A stretch of DNA of 64,000 nt, taken from the NCBI GenBank assembly GCA_013396915.1, contig VWZL01000597.1, forward strand, positions 67,963-131,962, given 5' to 3'. Shown in pieces: positions 35,500 through 47,700 of this stretch. Positions within the stretch are counted from its first letter, which is position 1. Each line of letters opens with the position of its first letter. Source of the stretch: Stercorarius parasiticus. Lineage: Eukaryota; Chordata; Aves; Charadriiformes; Stercorariidae. The notes under the pieces were generated by a model. That model was not told where the DNA came from. It made no database searches and saw only the letters and a list, made by a program, of their open reading frames with translations. A program made the position numbers and the translations under genes.

Positions 35500-37264
35500 C
35501 TGCTCTGCATTCATGGCTTCAAGAGGAAAGAAGTGAAGGAGAAAGTCCAACGGCAACACGGGCTCAGCCAAGCACAGCAGCTGCACAAACCAGTCTCCTG
35601 CTGCAGCTCGGCTGCTGCTGCAGCGCTGGGAACAGCGACCCGAAACACCAGCCTTCAAACGTTTGGTGCTGCGATGGATATTCCCCGATACGTGTTTGAA
35701 TTATTCCCTAACATTTATCAGAGCTCTTCACATCTGTCCATGCCGACATGCTTCAGAAGCTGGGTTCAGTTGAGGTGAAAGTCCTGCTACCAGGCAGAGA
35801 ACAATACCACACTTTCTCTCCGCTATCTGCGGGAGGATTACACCCCCAGGAGCTGCGCTGGGCACACCTGCCCCGGACAAACAGAGCTGGAGATAGCCTG
35901 CACATAAACACACACACCTTACAAGGCCAGGCAGGCGGGCACACGGCTTTTGGAGGAGCCGGTTGGCAAGTATTTGTTTGCTCGCCCTTGGCGACACAGA
36001 CAAACAAGTAGAAAGCAGAGCTGAACTGAAACTCGGAGCCTTAATTGTGTTTGCAAGGCTCAGGGTAGCATTTAAGCATTTCCTGTCTTTTGGGAGCACA
36101 GCAGAGAGGGATTCTTCTTAGGAGCTGGTAAAGCAGCCCCTTCGGATATTTGTCAAGCCTTTTTCCCTTGGCAGCCTCCTGTTGGGCCCCAAGGAGACAG
36201 GAATTACTAGGGGATCGACATCTCCTGGCAAGCACTTGCTGAGTCAGCCCGTATCAGTCTTCAGATACTCATGGAGGGAGAGACGTTGTCCTCGGATGGC
36301 TTTGCCCAGGGTCTGTAGAGGCGCCAGCTCACGCTGCTACAGCCACCTCACCCTGCCCACACCAGAGGGACCAGCAGAACAGGGCAAAGCACGAAGCCCT
36401 GCACCTACGGTACCGTGGGAGGCAAGGAAGCCTGCGCTGGCTGACAGCGGGGTGGCCAATGGTAAATAAACAGATTGCCTTTGTCAGCATAGAGAAGAAT
36501 GTTTCACTTTGCTAATGAGAAACGGCTTATGCCAGTGGAAGAGAAGCACCGGGGCCATCCCCCTTTGCAGCAACCAACAGAACGACACCAGTTTCGATGC
36601 AAATCACAGTGGGGCAGTTGATGGATGAGCCACACTTCAGAGCTGCCGTGACAGAGCGTACAGAGCAAAGTTCTTCCATTACGTCACTGCTACCTTGCCT
36701 GACCCAAGGGTTAAGAATAACAATCCACTGCCTCATGCTGCGAGAATGAAACTATTTAGAGGCAGGCTTCCTAGGGCAGCCATGAGCTTGCTGCCCTGGC
36801 AGGCTTGCAGGGGGCAGAGCTTTGAGAGGTAGGGCCCATCAGTACCCCCGAAAGAGATGGAGGCCAGCAGGGACATGACTTCGTTCCAATAAGTGCAAGG
36901 GGTGCCAAGTGTTTGGTGTGTGCTGCGCAGAACGGGATTAGCATGGGCCCTGCGAAGCTCTACTCGCCTGAGCATGGCTTTTGCTTAGGGGGTTTCTGAT
37001 CTCACTTGTTTATCCTGGTTGTACACAATCATGAAAGCCTTCCAGAGCCAACAGAGATGAAGGAAGTGCATTCCTGATGAGCTGCTCCCTCCCGAGTCAG
37101 TCCCCTCCCTTTCAGAGGAAGATTCTGCAGCCTACACAAGGCATTGTGTTTCTTATGAGACTAGGACAGGATCCATGGCCTGTTTCTGGACAAGACCTAC
37201 CACAAGCTGCACTCATGTGACAAGGGCACCCCAGAGTCCCCCTCTCACATCCCCCACAACAGAA

Positions 37265-37300
37265 GGGAGGATACGAAGGAGAGGGAGGATATGAGGGAGA
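37265..37300. repeat. Two-copy 18-base purine-rich tandem repeat
   Basis: GGGAGGATACGAAGGAGA (37265-37282) is followed at once by GGGAGGATATGAGGGAGA (37283-37300), differing at two positions. Confidence 0.8.
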
Positions 37301-40300
37301 TGGGCATGAGAACACTGTGCAACCTCTTGCTGAGTACTAGGAATGCTGTCTCCTCCCTGGGAAGTCAAATATCTGCACCCCCCTGGGCTGGGAAGAGCAC
37401 TTGCTTGTAGGGGTACCTGAGGAGAAAGACAGCTGAGCACCGAGAATTACAGCCAAACTGCTCCATTCTTTTTCGTTATTTCCTTACACACATATTCATG
37501 GCAGCCGAGGCACTCTACTGCTGCCCAGCAGGCACATCTGGACTGATGTTTGACATCTGTCAAATCCCATCATGCAAAGTTCCCTTCCCAAATGTTCCCA
37601 GGTCACTCCAGTCCTGCTTTCTCCCAACTTCGTATTCCCCAGAGATTCACCAAATTTGATGTGGTACTTCTGATCCTCATGACCCTGGGCAAAGGTCATG
37701 GTACCCTGTAACGGGTGGTGGTCATCCATTATACAGAGATAGGCGAAGCTCTCTAACCACTGGTGCCTGAAGATCTTCAGGATCTTCTTTCCTAAGCGAC
37801 CATCAACTCCAGCCTGACCTGTGCATTTTTGCAGTGGGGAGGGAGAACTTCACGGCAGCAGATGAAGGAAAAAGGAGAATGAGCACAGCAGTGGAAAAAG
37901 GGAGGGTGAAAGCAGATAATTGCTGTAAAACACTGAGCCCTTTGCTTCTGCACGCTCAGGAAATTAGAGCGGTTAAGAGCCTGGGTTGAGCATTGGTGAT
38001 GACATTTCAGATAAGTTCATGCAAATAAGCAGGACAAAGAGTTACCAGCACTTGTGTGGAAACCCTCCCTGTGAGCTCTGCTCAGAGGCTGGGCTCCAAG
38101 GCAGGAGCACGGCTTCGTCACAACAAGCTCTCATTGGCCACAGTTACCCATTACCCAGCAACTTTGGAAACAAGCAAACCCATCCCACTGGGCAGGAGCT
38201 GATGTGCGCAGTGTGTATCTGTCATCAAAGTAAACATGGAGTAGCAGGGTGAGTCCCCAGGAGCAGAGGAGCTGCAGGAAGCAAGGTGGCCATGGTGCTT
38301 TAAGGCAGCTGATGATGGACAATTGCAACACAAAGACCACCCAACACCATAATTTTCTATTCCCCAGACAAACCCAGCTTCAGATCCAGAATAACCATCA
38401 ATTTCTCAGGCTGGGAAGAGGAAGGAGACATTGTGACTGAATTGCCCTGTAACCACCAAGCTCCCTGCCCTGCTCCACAGGGAGAGCATGCCAGGGGCCA
38501 TCCTGGCTTGGCTATTTCTGCAGTACAGACAGGGTGGGAAGAAAAAATAGGGCATTTCCACCCTTTTAAGTTTAGTGGAGGTGCCCTGTGTACAACCAGG
38601 CTTCCACAGCCATCACCTGTGCTCCCTCCAAAACCCTCCTCTTGTTCTAACGCAGAAGAACAGACCAAACGTTTGATCTGGAGTGAGAGACCCTCTTGCT
38701 CCCAAGGTTTCCAGCTGCACAACACATTGGCTCAGTTCAGCTTGTCAGATGTGGGGTGGGAAGGCCTCTCCCCGGGACATGCATTTCCCCACATGAAGCC
38801 CAAAGACAAGTTGCCACAACCCAAACAGCACAACACATAAGTCTTGACGTGGTTCCTTGGGAAGCTTGTGAAGCCTTGTCCTCACTGTGACAAAGTGGCC
38901 CTGTTGTCAGTGCAGCTCTTCCCCCACCAAGCCGTGCTCGCTGAAAGCTGCTTGGAGGAGGCTGATCACTTTCCCAAGAAAAGCCAGGCCTGGGTTTCAT
39001 TTTATTTGACCGGTGTGGGTGGGCAGTCAAGCCCAAAGCCCTTTTAAAAAAAAAAAAAAAGGGAAACCCAGATCCTTCCACACCATTGAGAAATAAGCCC
39101 ACCGGAGCTGGCAACCTAGCGCTGAGTTAGGGTTTCACTGATGACAGGATCATAAATCCCAGAGGTTTGGGATTTGTTTTTTTAAACCAGGGACCAGAAA
39201 CTTGGGTGGAGGACAGGGAGCTGCTCTGGCAGCTCTTGTAGTGATTTCATTAGTGCCACGAGGTCAGTAATCGGTTGTACTGCAGAAGACCCAGAGGCAG
39301 CCCATCCGCTTCCCCATTTACAACCCTAGCACATGCCTACAGAAATCCTCCACATACCATCCAGCTTTAATACCCTCTCCTATTCTTAGCCCAAGTAGCT
39401 CTTCTTATAGACTATTACTCAGCTACGTACTCTCTGGTTTTGGCTGTCCTAGATCCCTCCCCTGCCCCAGCCCCAAGAGGCCAGCCAACTCCCCCTGTCT
39501 AGAAATTTTGGGGAAAAGCAAGTAAGCGATCCACAGCACCAAGCTTACCAGGAACTGCTGGGACACAGAGAGCCAGGACAAGTCCCCTTCCCCTGGACAA
39601 AACATCCCTTGGGCTTGCTTCTGCTGCTCACAGCAGCATCAGGCTCAACCCTGGCTCATATACGACACTCACCTGGCAGAGGAGATGGAAAAAGCAAGGT
39701 GGCAGGGCTAGAGGCAGCTCTGGTATTTGTCTTCTCCCAGGCTGCCATCTGAGAAGCAGAAGACAGCTCCACCCCCAGGAGCTGCAGCAAGGCAGGGAGG
39801 CTTCAGGAGCAGGTACCCACCGGCTGATACAGGGTATCACCCAGAGCAGCGCCAGCTGGGTGAGCTGTGGGACTGATCTGATCCCCACCACCTGCTCTCC
39901 TGGCCCACAGCTGTGCAAGGGCATTTTCTGATTAAACTGGGGTTGAGGAGAGAAATGTCATTCTTAATAAAGCAGAAAGTCCCGTTTTAGAAAAGCCCTC
40001 TGGGGTAAGGGCTGAGAATCTCCCCCTCAGGTACAAGGGTGCTATGGGAGCCAGGAACCTCTTACAGCACACACGCCTGTCTTGAATCGGCAAGTAAAGG
40101 TGAGTCTCTTCTGAATAACTTTATTGTGTTTCTCAAGCTATTATATCCCAGGTCTTGTCTGAGATGACTCATTATTAATTTTTTTTAAATCCAGGCACTG
40201 CCATGGCTTTGTCATTTGAAAACTGCTCCTGCCCACTGTACTCTTCTTTTTTTTTTAATTTTTTTTCCCTTCTGCTTTTCTTTATGGTAGCAAAAGAGAA

Positions 40301-41968
40301 AAGGCCTTGAGGGCTGGCTGAGCGTGGGGATGGGTGGGAGTGAGAGCCAGGAAAAACCTTGACTGGGGCCCTGGAGCCAGCCCCAGCAAGCACAGCTGCC
40401 ATAAACTCAGGTTTTCAGCTTTAAATCCTCGTGGGTTCAGATGGCCCGTGCCCCCCCACACTTTAACTTCCCATCCCTCCTATTACATAGGAGAAGGATT
40501 TCAACTCTGAAATGACCTCACAAAATCCTCTGAGAGTTTAAATATCCAGAAATACTGAGAAAATGTCGAGACGGGGCAATACACAATAGCAATGTGGTGC
40601 TCAGGTTATTTTTTCGGAGGGTGGAGGTGTTTTTTCCAGCTAAGACTAAGGATGTTGTTGTGGAGGAAAGCTGGCCCGGGGACTCTGGGTGGGACCAGCA
40701 GAATCCAGACACAGAAATGGTGACAGGGAGCCCGGCAGCAGAGCATCAGCAATGTTTTGGTGTACAGAGAATGCATTTACATGTTACGTTCTTATTTTTA
40801 ATCCACTGGGAAGCCCGACTGTGCCCCTACAGGCAGAGCTCGGGGCTGGGAGCGGTGCCAGCGTCTGTCTCTGCTGTCCTCCTGGACCCGGTGGCAGCCT
40901 CCGACCTCCTCTGGGCCCCGGCAGAGGGGTCTGCAGTCCCGGCAGCGGTCCTGCCCCTAGCCCACCCATGGGTTTGCCGTTCCTTGGCTCTGCACCTGCT
41001 CAGCCCCTCTTGGAGACAGTGCCCATCCTCCCCGCACCCAGAAGAACACACGGGGACCCTGGCTTTAGGGGAAAATCTAAGAAAATAAAATAAATTCTCC
41101 AAGTACCAGCTTCGTGCTGTGATTTGCACCTATTGCCTTATCCTAAGAGCAATCTGAAAATGCAGTGGGAACTGGCTGGGGATTTCTGAATACACCGTGC
41201 CCTGAGGGGCGGCTGCAGAGGCACCGTGTGGGAACCTCGGGACCTTCACAGCTCCCCCCAGGTGCCGTGGAGCCCCCACCCTGCTGGGCACAGGGCTCCA
41301 TCTGCTTTGAAACCCTTTCCCGGATGGATCCACACTGCTTTGTCTGTGTGGGACTGCTGTGTCCCCATAGGGGAATGGTACAGCACCTGGAGCACCAGGG
41401 CACTCGCTATAATGGGGTCTTTGTGGCGTGGACACCTGCTCCTGATGCCCCAGCCCAGCCAGCCCCGCAATGAACCAGTGACCTTAACCCTTGACAGGAA
41501 AGTGCTCTGGCTCCCATTCCCATCCTGGGAGAGCTCCAGCCCCCTGCGGCCACGGCCGGAGCTGGTGCAGGCGGGTTTGCCAGCAGCCGGGGAATGGCCA
41601 TGCAAGCCACACGCACGGAGACAGCAGCGTTTCTCCACCCTCCCCAAGGGCTGTCCGGAGCCCTGATTCCTGCTCCATTTCTGATCATCAAAACGCATAA
41701 TTTGAAGTAGAGAAAGGTGTATTGAAAGCCTTTCCACAGGCTTTATTTATAAATCACAGTCCCCCCATGTTAAATAAACTTAATTTATCTTGACATCCCA
41801 GTAGCGTGGGTCCCAGCACCACTGTGACCAGCATGGCTGCAGGGCCACTGGTCCTTGTCACCACAACAGGCTCCTTGGTTGGGCTGGAGAAGCCGTGGAA
41901 GCAGTGCTAGTTTCATCCCTCCTGCCTCCTCTGGTCTTTTGGCTGCAGCTTCTGGATATTTCTTTTGT

Positions 41969-42019
41969 GGAGGAAGAAGGAAAAAAAAAAGAGGGGGGAA
42001 AAAAAAAAAAAGAGGAGGG
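41969..42019 (+). repeat. 51-base homopurine tract
   Basis: An uninterrupted run of A and G comprises a GGAGGAAGAAGG start, A10, GAGGGGGG, A13 and GAGGAGGG. The G-A-G-A block pattern is roughly mirror-symmetrical, a feature of sequences able to form intramolecular triplexes. It lies about 2.4 kb beyond the MMP17 stop codon. Confidence 0.8.
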
Positions 42020-42839
42020 TGTCTTCCCCACAATGCTGTGCTCCTGCCCAGGCTCATCTCTAAGAGAATCTATAACATGCTGACATTCATCCAGCGTCAC
42101 CCCAGCAAGGACTGAAAGCAATGTCTTCTTGACTTGAGAGGGGAGAGAAAGAAAAGTGATGTGAACCGAAGGAAAAAATCCCATCTCCCGTGATGGCCGC
42201 CCCCCGCGCCCTTCCCTGCAGCCCCTGCTTGGCCGGGCACGTGGAGGTGGGACGGGGAGCTGCTTCGGGCAGAGCAAGACCTATGCAATGAGGGCACCAG
42301 AGGCAGCTTTGCTCAGCAGAGGGAGCTGCTATGCACGAAATTTTTTTGATTTGTATTTTTTTAAAGGATATTTAATGGTTTAATGGGAGGTTTCCATGGA
42401 CTCATGCCCCATAAAATCACACTGTAGCACATCGTCGTGGAAACAGCTGCACCCTGTGAATGACTGGGACTATTTAAAAAGTGTAAACAGCAGAGAGGGA
42501 AATGCAAGGGGACCCTTTTTTAGTACCAGGAGGCAACTGTGCACTTCTGTGCTGTGCCACAGAGGGCTTTGCATTATGCCTGACCCCATGGCAAGTGCCC
42601 TGGCTGGCACTGGGGCCAGGGAAGCAGCCTCGGGTCCCACAGTGACGCTGCCTGCTGCCGGGTCCCCCCCAGGGGCTGGCCCTGGCAGAGGCAGCAAGAG
42701 GCATTTCTGTAGGAGCTTTACAGAAGCAGGACAGAGAGGAACAGTGTGTCCCAGTGGCTGCTGCCCGTTTCTCTCCTTTAACACCCCTTGAAAACACCAG
42801 ACCACAGGACCCTGACCTTCCTGACATCTCCCTTGCAGG

Positions 42840-43330
42840 TCCTTCCATAAGGACATGGACCTGTTGGAGTCAATCTGGAGGGGGGCCACAAAGATGCTGC
42901 GAGGGCTGGAGCCCCTCTGCTGTGAGGACAGGCTGAGAGAGTTGGGGGTGTTCAGCCTGGAGAAGAAAAGGCTCTGGGGAGACCTCAGAGCCCCTTCCAG
43001 GCCCTAAAGGGGCTACAGGAAAGCCAGGGAGGGACTCTTGATCAGGGAGGGGAGCAATGGGATGAGGGGTAATAGCTTTAAACTGAAAGAGGGGAGATTT
43101 CAATTAGATATTGGGAAGAAATTCTTTGCTGTGAGGGTGGTGAGCCCCTGGTCCAGGTTGCCTGGAGAAGCTGTATCTGCCCCATCCCTGGAGGTGTTCA
43201 AGGCCAGGCTGGACGGGGCTTGGAGCAACCTGGTCTGGTGGGAGGTGTCCCTGCCCAGGGCAGGGGGGTTGGAACTAGATGATCTTTAAGGTCCCTTCCA
43301 ACTCTTAACTATTCTGTAATTCTATGATTC
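42840..43330 (+). mobile_element. CR1 non-LTR retrotransposon, 5'-truncated copy (3' end)
   Basis: About 490 bases follow the 3' region of avian CR1: a GGACCTGTTGGAG start, then GGCTGAGAGAGTTGGGG and TGTTCAGCCTGGAGAAGA, then GCTTTAAACTGAAAGAGGG, then ATTGGGAAGAAATTCTTTGC, then CCATCCCTGGAGGTGTTCAA, then GGGGGGTTGGAACTAGATGA, and finally GGTCCCTTCCAAC followed by ATTCTGTAATTCTATGATTC. The 3' end carries degenerate copies of the ATTCTATG terminal repeat. As usual for CR1, the copy is heavily 5'-truncated and has no poly-A tail. It encodes nothing complete and lies just beyond the MMP17 3' end, opposite to that gene. Confidence 0.95.
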
Positions 43331-43813
43331 CTAGCTCAGGTTCTCACTCACCATTTTCAAGACTCTCAGATGCCCAAATTATACTGCAGGAAACAGATTA
43401 GCAGTGAGAAAAACCCCTAGGAACATCCTAATCCAGCGCTTGACCTTGCCTCTGTCACTCCAAACTCCTGGCAGAGGCATCAAGAAGCGTCTGAGGCTGG
43501 CTGTGCAGCATCCCTCCCCCGCTCTGGCCCATCCTCCACAGCGCAGCCGGGTATGACAGCGTCACAGACAAATGTGATACATCTTGATCCCGCCCAACAC
43601 GTGAAAGAACCTGAAACAGGGACTCCAAGAGCGAGAGTTCAGAGCAGGGATTAGGCTGGGGCACTGGGTGTAACTGTGTCTGGTTTGGCTGCACCCAGCA
43701 AAGCTGCTCCTTGCATAGGCGACGCAGCTCCCGAGCATCAGTAGTCAGCACCTGACTGCAGGTGGCAGGCTTGGTCCAGTAGAGGACTGGGAGATCTCTG
43801 GAGGCAGCCAAGG

Positions 43814-43819
43814 TTTATT
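43814..43819 (-). terminator. Candidate MMP17 polyadenylation signal (AATAAA)
   Basis: TTTATT on the plus strand gives AATAAA on the transcribed strand, about 650 bases after the stop codon. It is the first canonical hexamer met downstream. A weaker ATTAAA lies nearer, at 44163-44168. Which is used cannot be told from sequence. Confidence 0.35.
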
Positions 43820-44162
43820 AGGGAAATTGTTAAGCCCAAGTGACTCGGATACAAAGATAAACTGCACTGCCCTCTGCAAGGCAAAGGCGTTTGTGACCCG
43901 TAGAAACTGATACAGGTTACCGAGACATCAGTGACCACAGCAGGTCTGACAGTAGAATAGTCACCTTGCAGTTAATCTTAGTGGAGTCAAAGTTTCTTTC
44001 TACCTAGTACATCCAATAGGATGTGTACATTGTGTCAGCATATAACCACTGCCTCGTGCCTATAGCCTGGCTGCCTCTCCTCCAGGATGTTGCCATCTGT
44101 CTCGGCAGCATCTCTTCTGTTCCTATTCAATCGCAGTAGCTCTCCCCTCCCTCGTTTGCTGT

Positions 44163-44168
44163 GTTTAA
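44163..44168 (-). terminator. Alternative MMP17 polyadenylation signal (ATTAAA)
   Basis: TTTAAT on the plus strand gives ATTAAA about 300 bases beyond the MMP17 stop codon. This is the commonest variant hexamer. Confidence 0.25.
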
Positions 44169-44467
44169 TCATCCAAAGGAACACATCTCTATGGAACATT
44201 TCTAAATTCAGTGTTAGGCTGCTCTCATCTTTAACTGGATGGGGAAATAAGAAGGTGCAGAACTCAAAATCTGTTATTAGACCTTTAAACTAAAATTAAA
44301 AAGAAAAGAAAACGAAAAACCGCTGTTCATTTCTCATGGAGAATTCAAACCCTTCACCGGCATGTTCCTAGGAATGTTTTTCTGCTTGCCATAGTTCGCA
44401 TCACAGGATCATATCTGCCTCCCCTCCCTGGAGCACCATGGTGTTGTCTCGTCTGTGGGATGAGATG

Positions 44468-44796
44468 TCATAGGGCTGCACACACCAGTGCTGCGGTCCA
44501 CAGGCTCGCCAGCATGACGCTGGCCGACAGTCTGAGCACGGGGCAAGCCCGGAGGGATGGGGAGGCCGAGGTGCATGAGCAGACCTCGTAGCCATTTTCT
44601 GAGCGGCTCTCATCATGCTGCCCTGGTTTGGAGCGTGCCCCAGTCCTGCTGCTCCCGGCTGCTTCTGGGGAGTCAGACTGCATGTCGCTGCACACCAGCC
44701 AGTCTCTAGCGATGGACTGGGGATAGCCAGGCTGCGCCTCCAGCTCACTGTCCAGCACTTTCCAGTACTCCTTGCCCCTGAAGAAGTAACTTGCAC
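44468..44796 (-). CDS. MMP17: MMP17 exon 10 (last blade and GPI-attachment tail, stop codon)
   Basis: This terminal coding exon has 108 codons plus a TGA stop at 44468-44470. It begins [20 protein letters not shown], includes DWLVCSD, whose cysteine closes the propeller, then a polar stalk ([20 protein letters not shown]), and ends in a hydrophobic tail containing [18 protein letters not shown]. Lack of any charged residues after the hydrophobic stretch fits a GPI-anchor signal rather than a transmembrane-plus-cytoplasmic tail. The acceptor is ggtctcttcacag. Confidence 0.96.
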
Positions 44797-47700
44797 CTGT
44801 GAAGAGACCAAAACCCAAAGGCAAGATGAGCGGTGATAGGTGCTCTCCCAGTGGAAAGGGCAGAGGAGTGCTTGGAGCAGCAGAGGAGCCCTCCCACCCC
44901 AGCTGAGCCCCGGGGAGCGGAGGCAGATGCGATACCACCGCTTGTTGCCAGCACCCTCTCTCACCGCTGGAGCACAGCAGCTGCTGGTGGGATGCTCTAA
45001 AAGATGATGCTATGCCCCTCCGCAATCTCTCACACCAACCCGGAGCCACCAGACAGAGGGAGGCGGGTGGTGAGATGTCGCCTCTTCTATGGTGGGTCCT
45101 AGAGCAGATGCATCCCCCTGGTTCTGAGGGTGGGCAGGGTAAAAGCACTAGTAAATCCACACCTGGGCACACCGCTCGCATCTCTCAGTGGCCGTCAGTG
45201 GCTAGTCTTGTAACGAGGCATGGTAAGGCTGAAGACGACCTCACCTGCCCGTTAATGACCTGGGGTGCTGCTGCTCTCCCTGGGCTCAGATAAATAACCT
45301 GAGCCTGGCAGGGCCCTGGGAACCTTCTGCTCTCAGGGCATTTTTTCCACTCTGAACTGGGAGGCTGTGAATTCTCTAAGCAGGTCCTACGCTCACAGAG
45401 GACTCCTACCCATGTGAATGGCCAGTCGCTCTCAACAGCTTTGGGAATTCAGTTTGAAAAACCTCTGGAAATGTCTCTCCCCTCTGCCTGGTTTATTGGT
45501 TGCTATTACACTGTTAGGTCGCCAGTAAATAAAACCTGGAAGTGCCACTTTGCTGTGAGCAAATGGCTGGTTTTAAACATCTCCTGTGACAAAATTTTTG
45601 TGGCTTTTTCAGTGAGAAGAAACCACTGAGAAATCTCAACCACAGAAAATAAATCATAACTCTGGGGAAAAACATGTCCTTTAAAAATATTCTCTGTCCT
45701 GATCCTCATATATCTAGCTAAAAATCCAATGACAACAAATTCAGTGAAAAGCAAACCAGCACGTATTAGGATAAAAATCCCTGCAAAACAACATCAACCG
45801 TGTTCTTTTAAGAAAATCAAATTATTAGGCCCTCAGGATATTTTTGTTGCCTGCTAGAAATTACAAAGTCATTTAGCGAGCTGCGCGGGGAGCTCTGGCT
45901 GGAAGCCCACCTCCCTCATCAGCTTTCGGACACCGGGAACTGCCATCCCATCTGGGGCTGAGCAGTTTATGTCAGCAAGTGCAGTAGAAGGGGCTATAGC
46001 TCAACAGCAAATGAAGCGCTGATTTTTTTTTTTTTTCTTGTCTTTTTTGAACTGGCACATAGACTTACCATCTGACCACCTCATGGCATCATCTAGAGGG
46101 CTTGGTATTCCCTTCCACAGGATGGTCTCTGAAGGGTACCCGGGATCCATCCTCCGCTCGTGGTCATCGTAGCGCCAGTAGAGATTGTCCTTAAAGAAAT
46201 AAGTCTTGTCATTGTGGGCCCAGGAAAAAGCGGCGTCGATTCCTCCCAGTGGCAGACCGAAGTCCGAGATGGGCCGTGGGTATCCTTCCTCCACGTTGTT
46301 GTCTTTGAAGACCCAGTATCTGTCTCCTGCGGAAAGGAAAGAAGCACAGAGCAAAATCACATTTGTTTCACAGCTGAAACCAGCATTCCCCCGCAGACGA
46401 GCTGATGTTTCATTATCTGTTGCCGTGACAATCCTCAGGACCAAGCTCTTGGCATTGAAGGATGGGGATGGGAAGGCAGCAGCCTGCTGGGGAACCTCAA
46501 TCTTTGAACAGTTGCTTTTTTGTGTGTCAGGCTCTCCACGGAGCGTAGCCCCACTTCCCTCCTGAACATGACGGTCCTGGGACATGAACATGCCAACAGC
46601 GTTAGTACAGTTGTCACTTTCATGCACTTGGTGGTGGCATTTGGTTTTCTGCCCCTTTGATTTCTGCCTGATACCCAGCTGCAAGAAACAGAAAGTTACG
46701 TGCAGCTTTTTGGGGGCAAATTGAGCATTATCTGCCCGCTGTTCAACTCTTAAGAAGCAAAGCGTAGTCCCACTTTGGAAGAGAAATTGCCACACTTTTT
46801 AGAGCCAGCCAGGCTGAAGGACCTCTGGACTTTAAGGGCTGTAAGGAGGATGCACAAGAGCTGGACAAATCCCATGAGCATCTCACTGCTTGTCAAGTGC
46901 CAAGCCACCCCCCAGCCCTACCCTGGGCAGGAGAGAAATGTCAATATGGGGCCTTTTCTAATAAAAACGAAGCGTGACATGGCTGGCCCATGTCTGTGGC
47001 AGAACAAAAAAATGAACCCAGATCTCTTGATTCCTATGTGATACTCTAACCATGGGGATGGGTCTTTCTGCTTGTACAATGTCTTTTTAGGAACCTACAG
47101 TGTCCTTTTGGGTATCGCACAACCTATTTTTAAAGATCTGGCTTTTTCCTCCCTCGGTTTTCTAGAAAATCTGACGAGGCACTTAAATACATGCCCATGT
47201 ATCAGCAGCACGACCTTAGAGGCCGGGGTAATTTGTGTGCTTTGGTTTCTGTCCAGAGATCAATGAAACAGCACTGGGGAGAGAGAACAAGACAGTATTT
47301 TATAGCTGGAAAGAAAATCTCGAGTTTAATCTTCAGAGCTAGGCAGGACTAACACAGACGTCATGCCTGGCAGGGGCGAGACCCCAGCTGTGGCACAGCT
47401 GTAATTTTGGCTTTTCAAGCCAAATTTAACCAGCAGCCAGGAGGCGGCCCAGGACCCAAGCTGCGGGAGGTCTGTCCGGCCCCAGCAGGGAGAGAAGGGA
47501 AGAAGGGAAGGACGCGGGCGGGTGCCGCTTTAGTCTGCAGAGCTGCCTGGGAGGCCCTGGTGCCGGGCAGAGGGGCTGCCATGCTCCAGCTGGCTCCATT
47601 CCCCCCGGATTAGCCGAAAGGCAGAGCGGGGCGGGCTGCCCTGGCTGTTCCCTGGGGCGATGCGGGGCTCGGCATGGCGTGGCGGTGCCTGGCCAGCCTG

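Larger units (their letters stand above)
20981..42839. other. Intergenic region between the ULK1 5' end and MMP17 3' end
   Basis: About 22 kb in which no gene could be supported. Open frames are short and without recognisable similarity; the longest is about 164 codons at 40594-41088 (plus strand). The proximal 20981-21550 is GC-rich. CACGTG E-boxes occur at 21561-21566 and 21643-21648. Repeats listed separately are a 20-base tandem at 21380-21412, a possible old CR1 fragment at 26880-26970, an A/C tract at 28297-28352, a MIR-like SINE at 29783-29873, a microsatellite at 35473-35499, an 18-base tandem at 37265-37300 and a homopurine run at 41969-42019. The remainder looks like unique sequence. 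Confidence 0.75.

Noticed and set aside
40594..41088. 164-codon plus-strand open frame ending just at an AATAAA (41084-41089) in the intergenic region
   Set aside because: The nearness of the hexamer is suggestive, but there is no recognisable domain, promoter or splice pattern. The AATAAA overlaps the end of the frame, which is unlike a normal gene.
46001..46795. Long 264-codon minus-strand frame around MMP17 exon 9
   Set aside because: Only 46069-46326 is coding. The remainder is read-through into both introns, bounded by a clear acceptor and donor.
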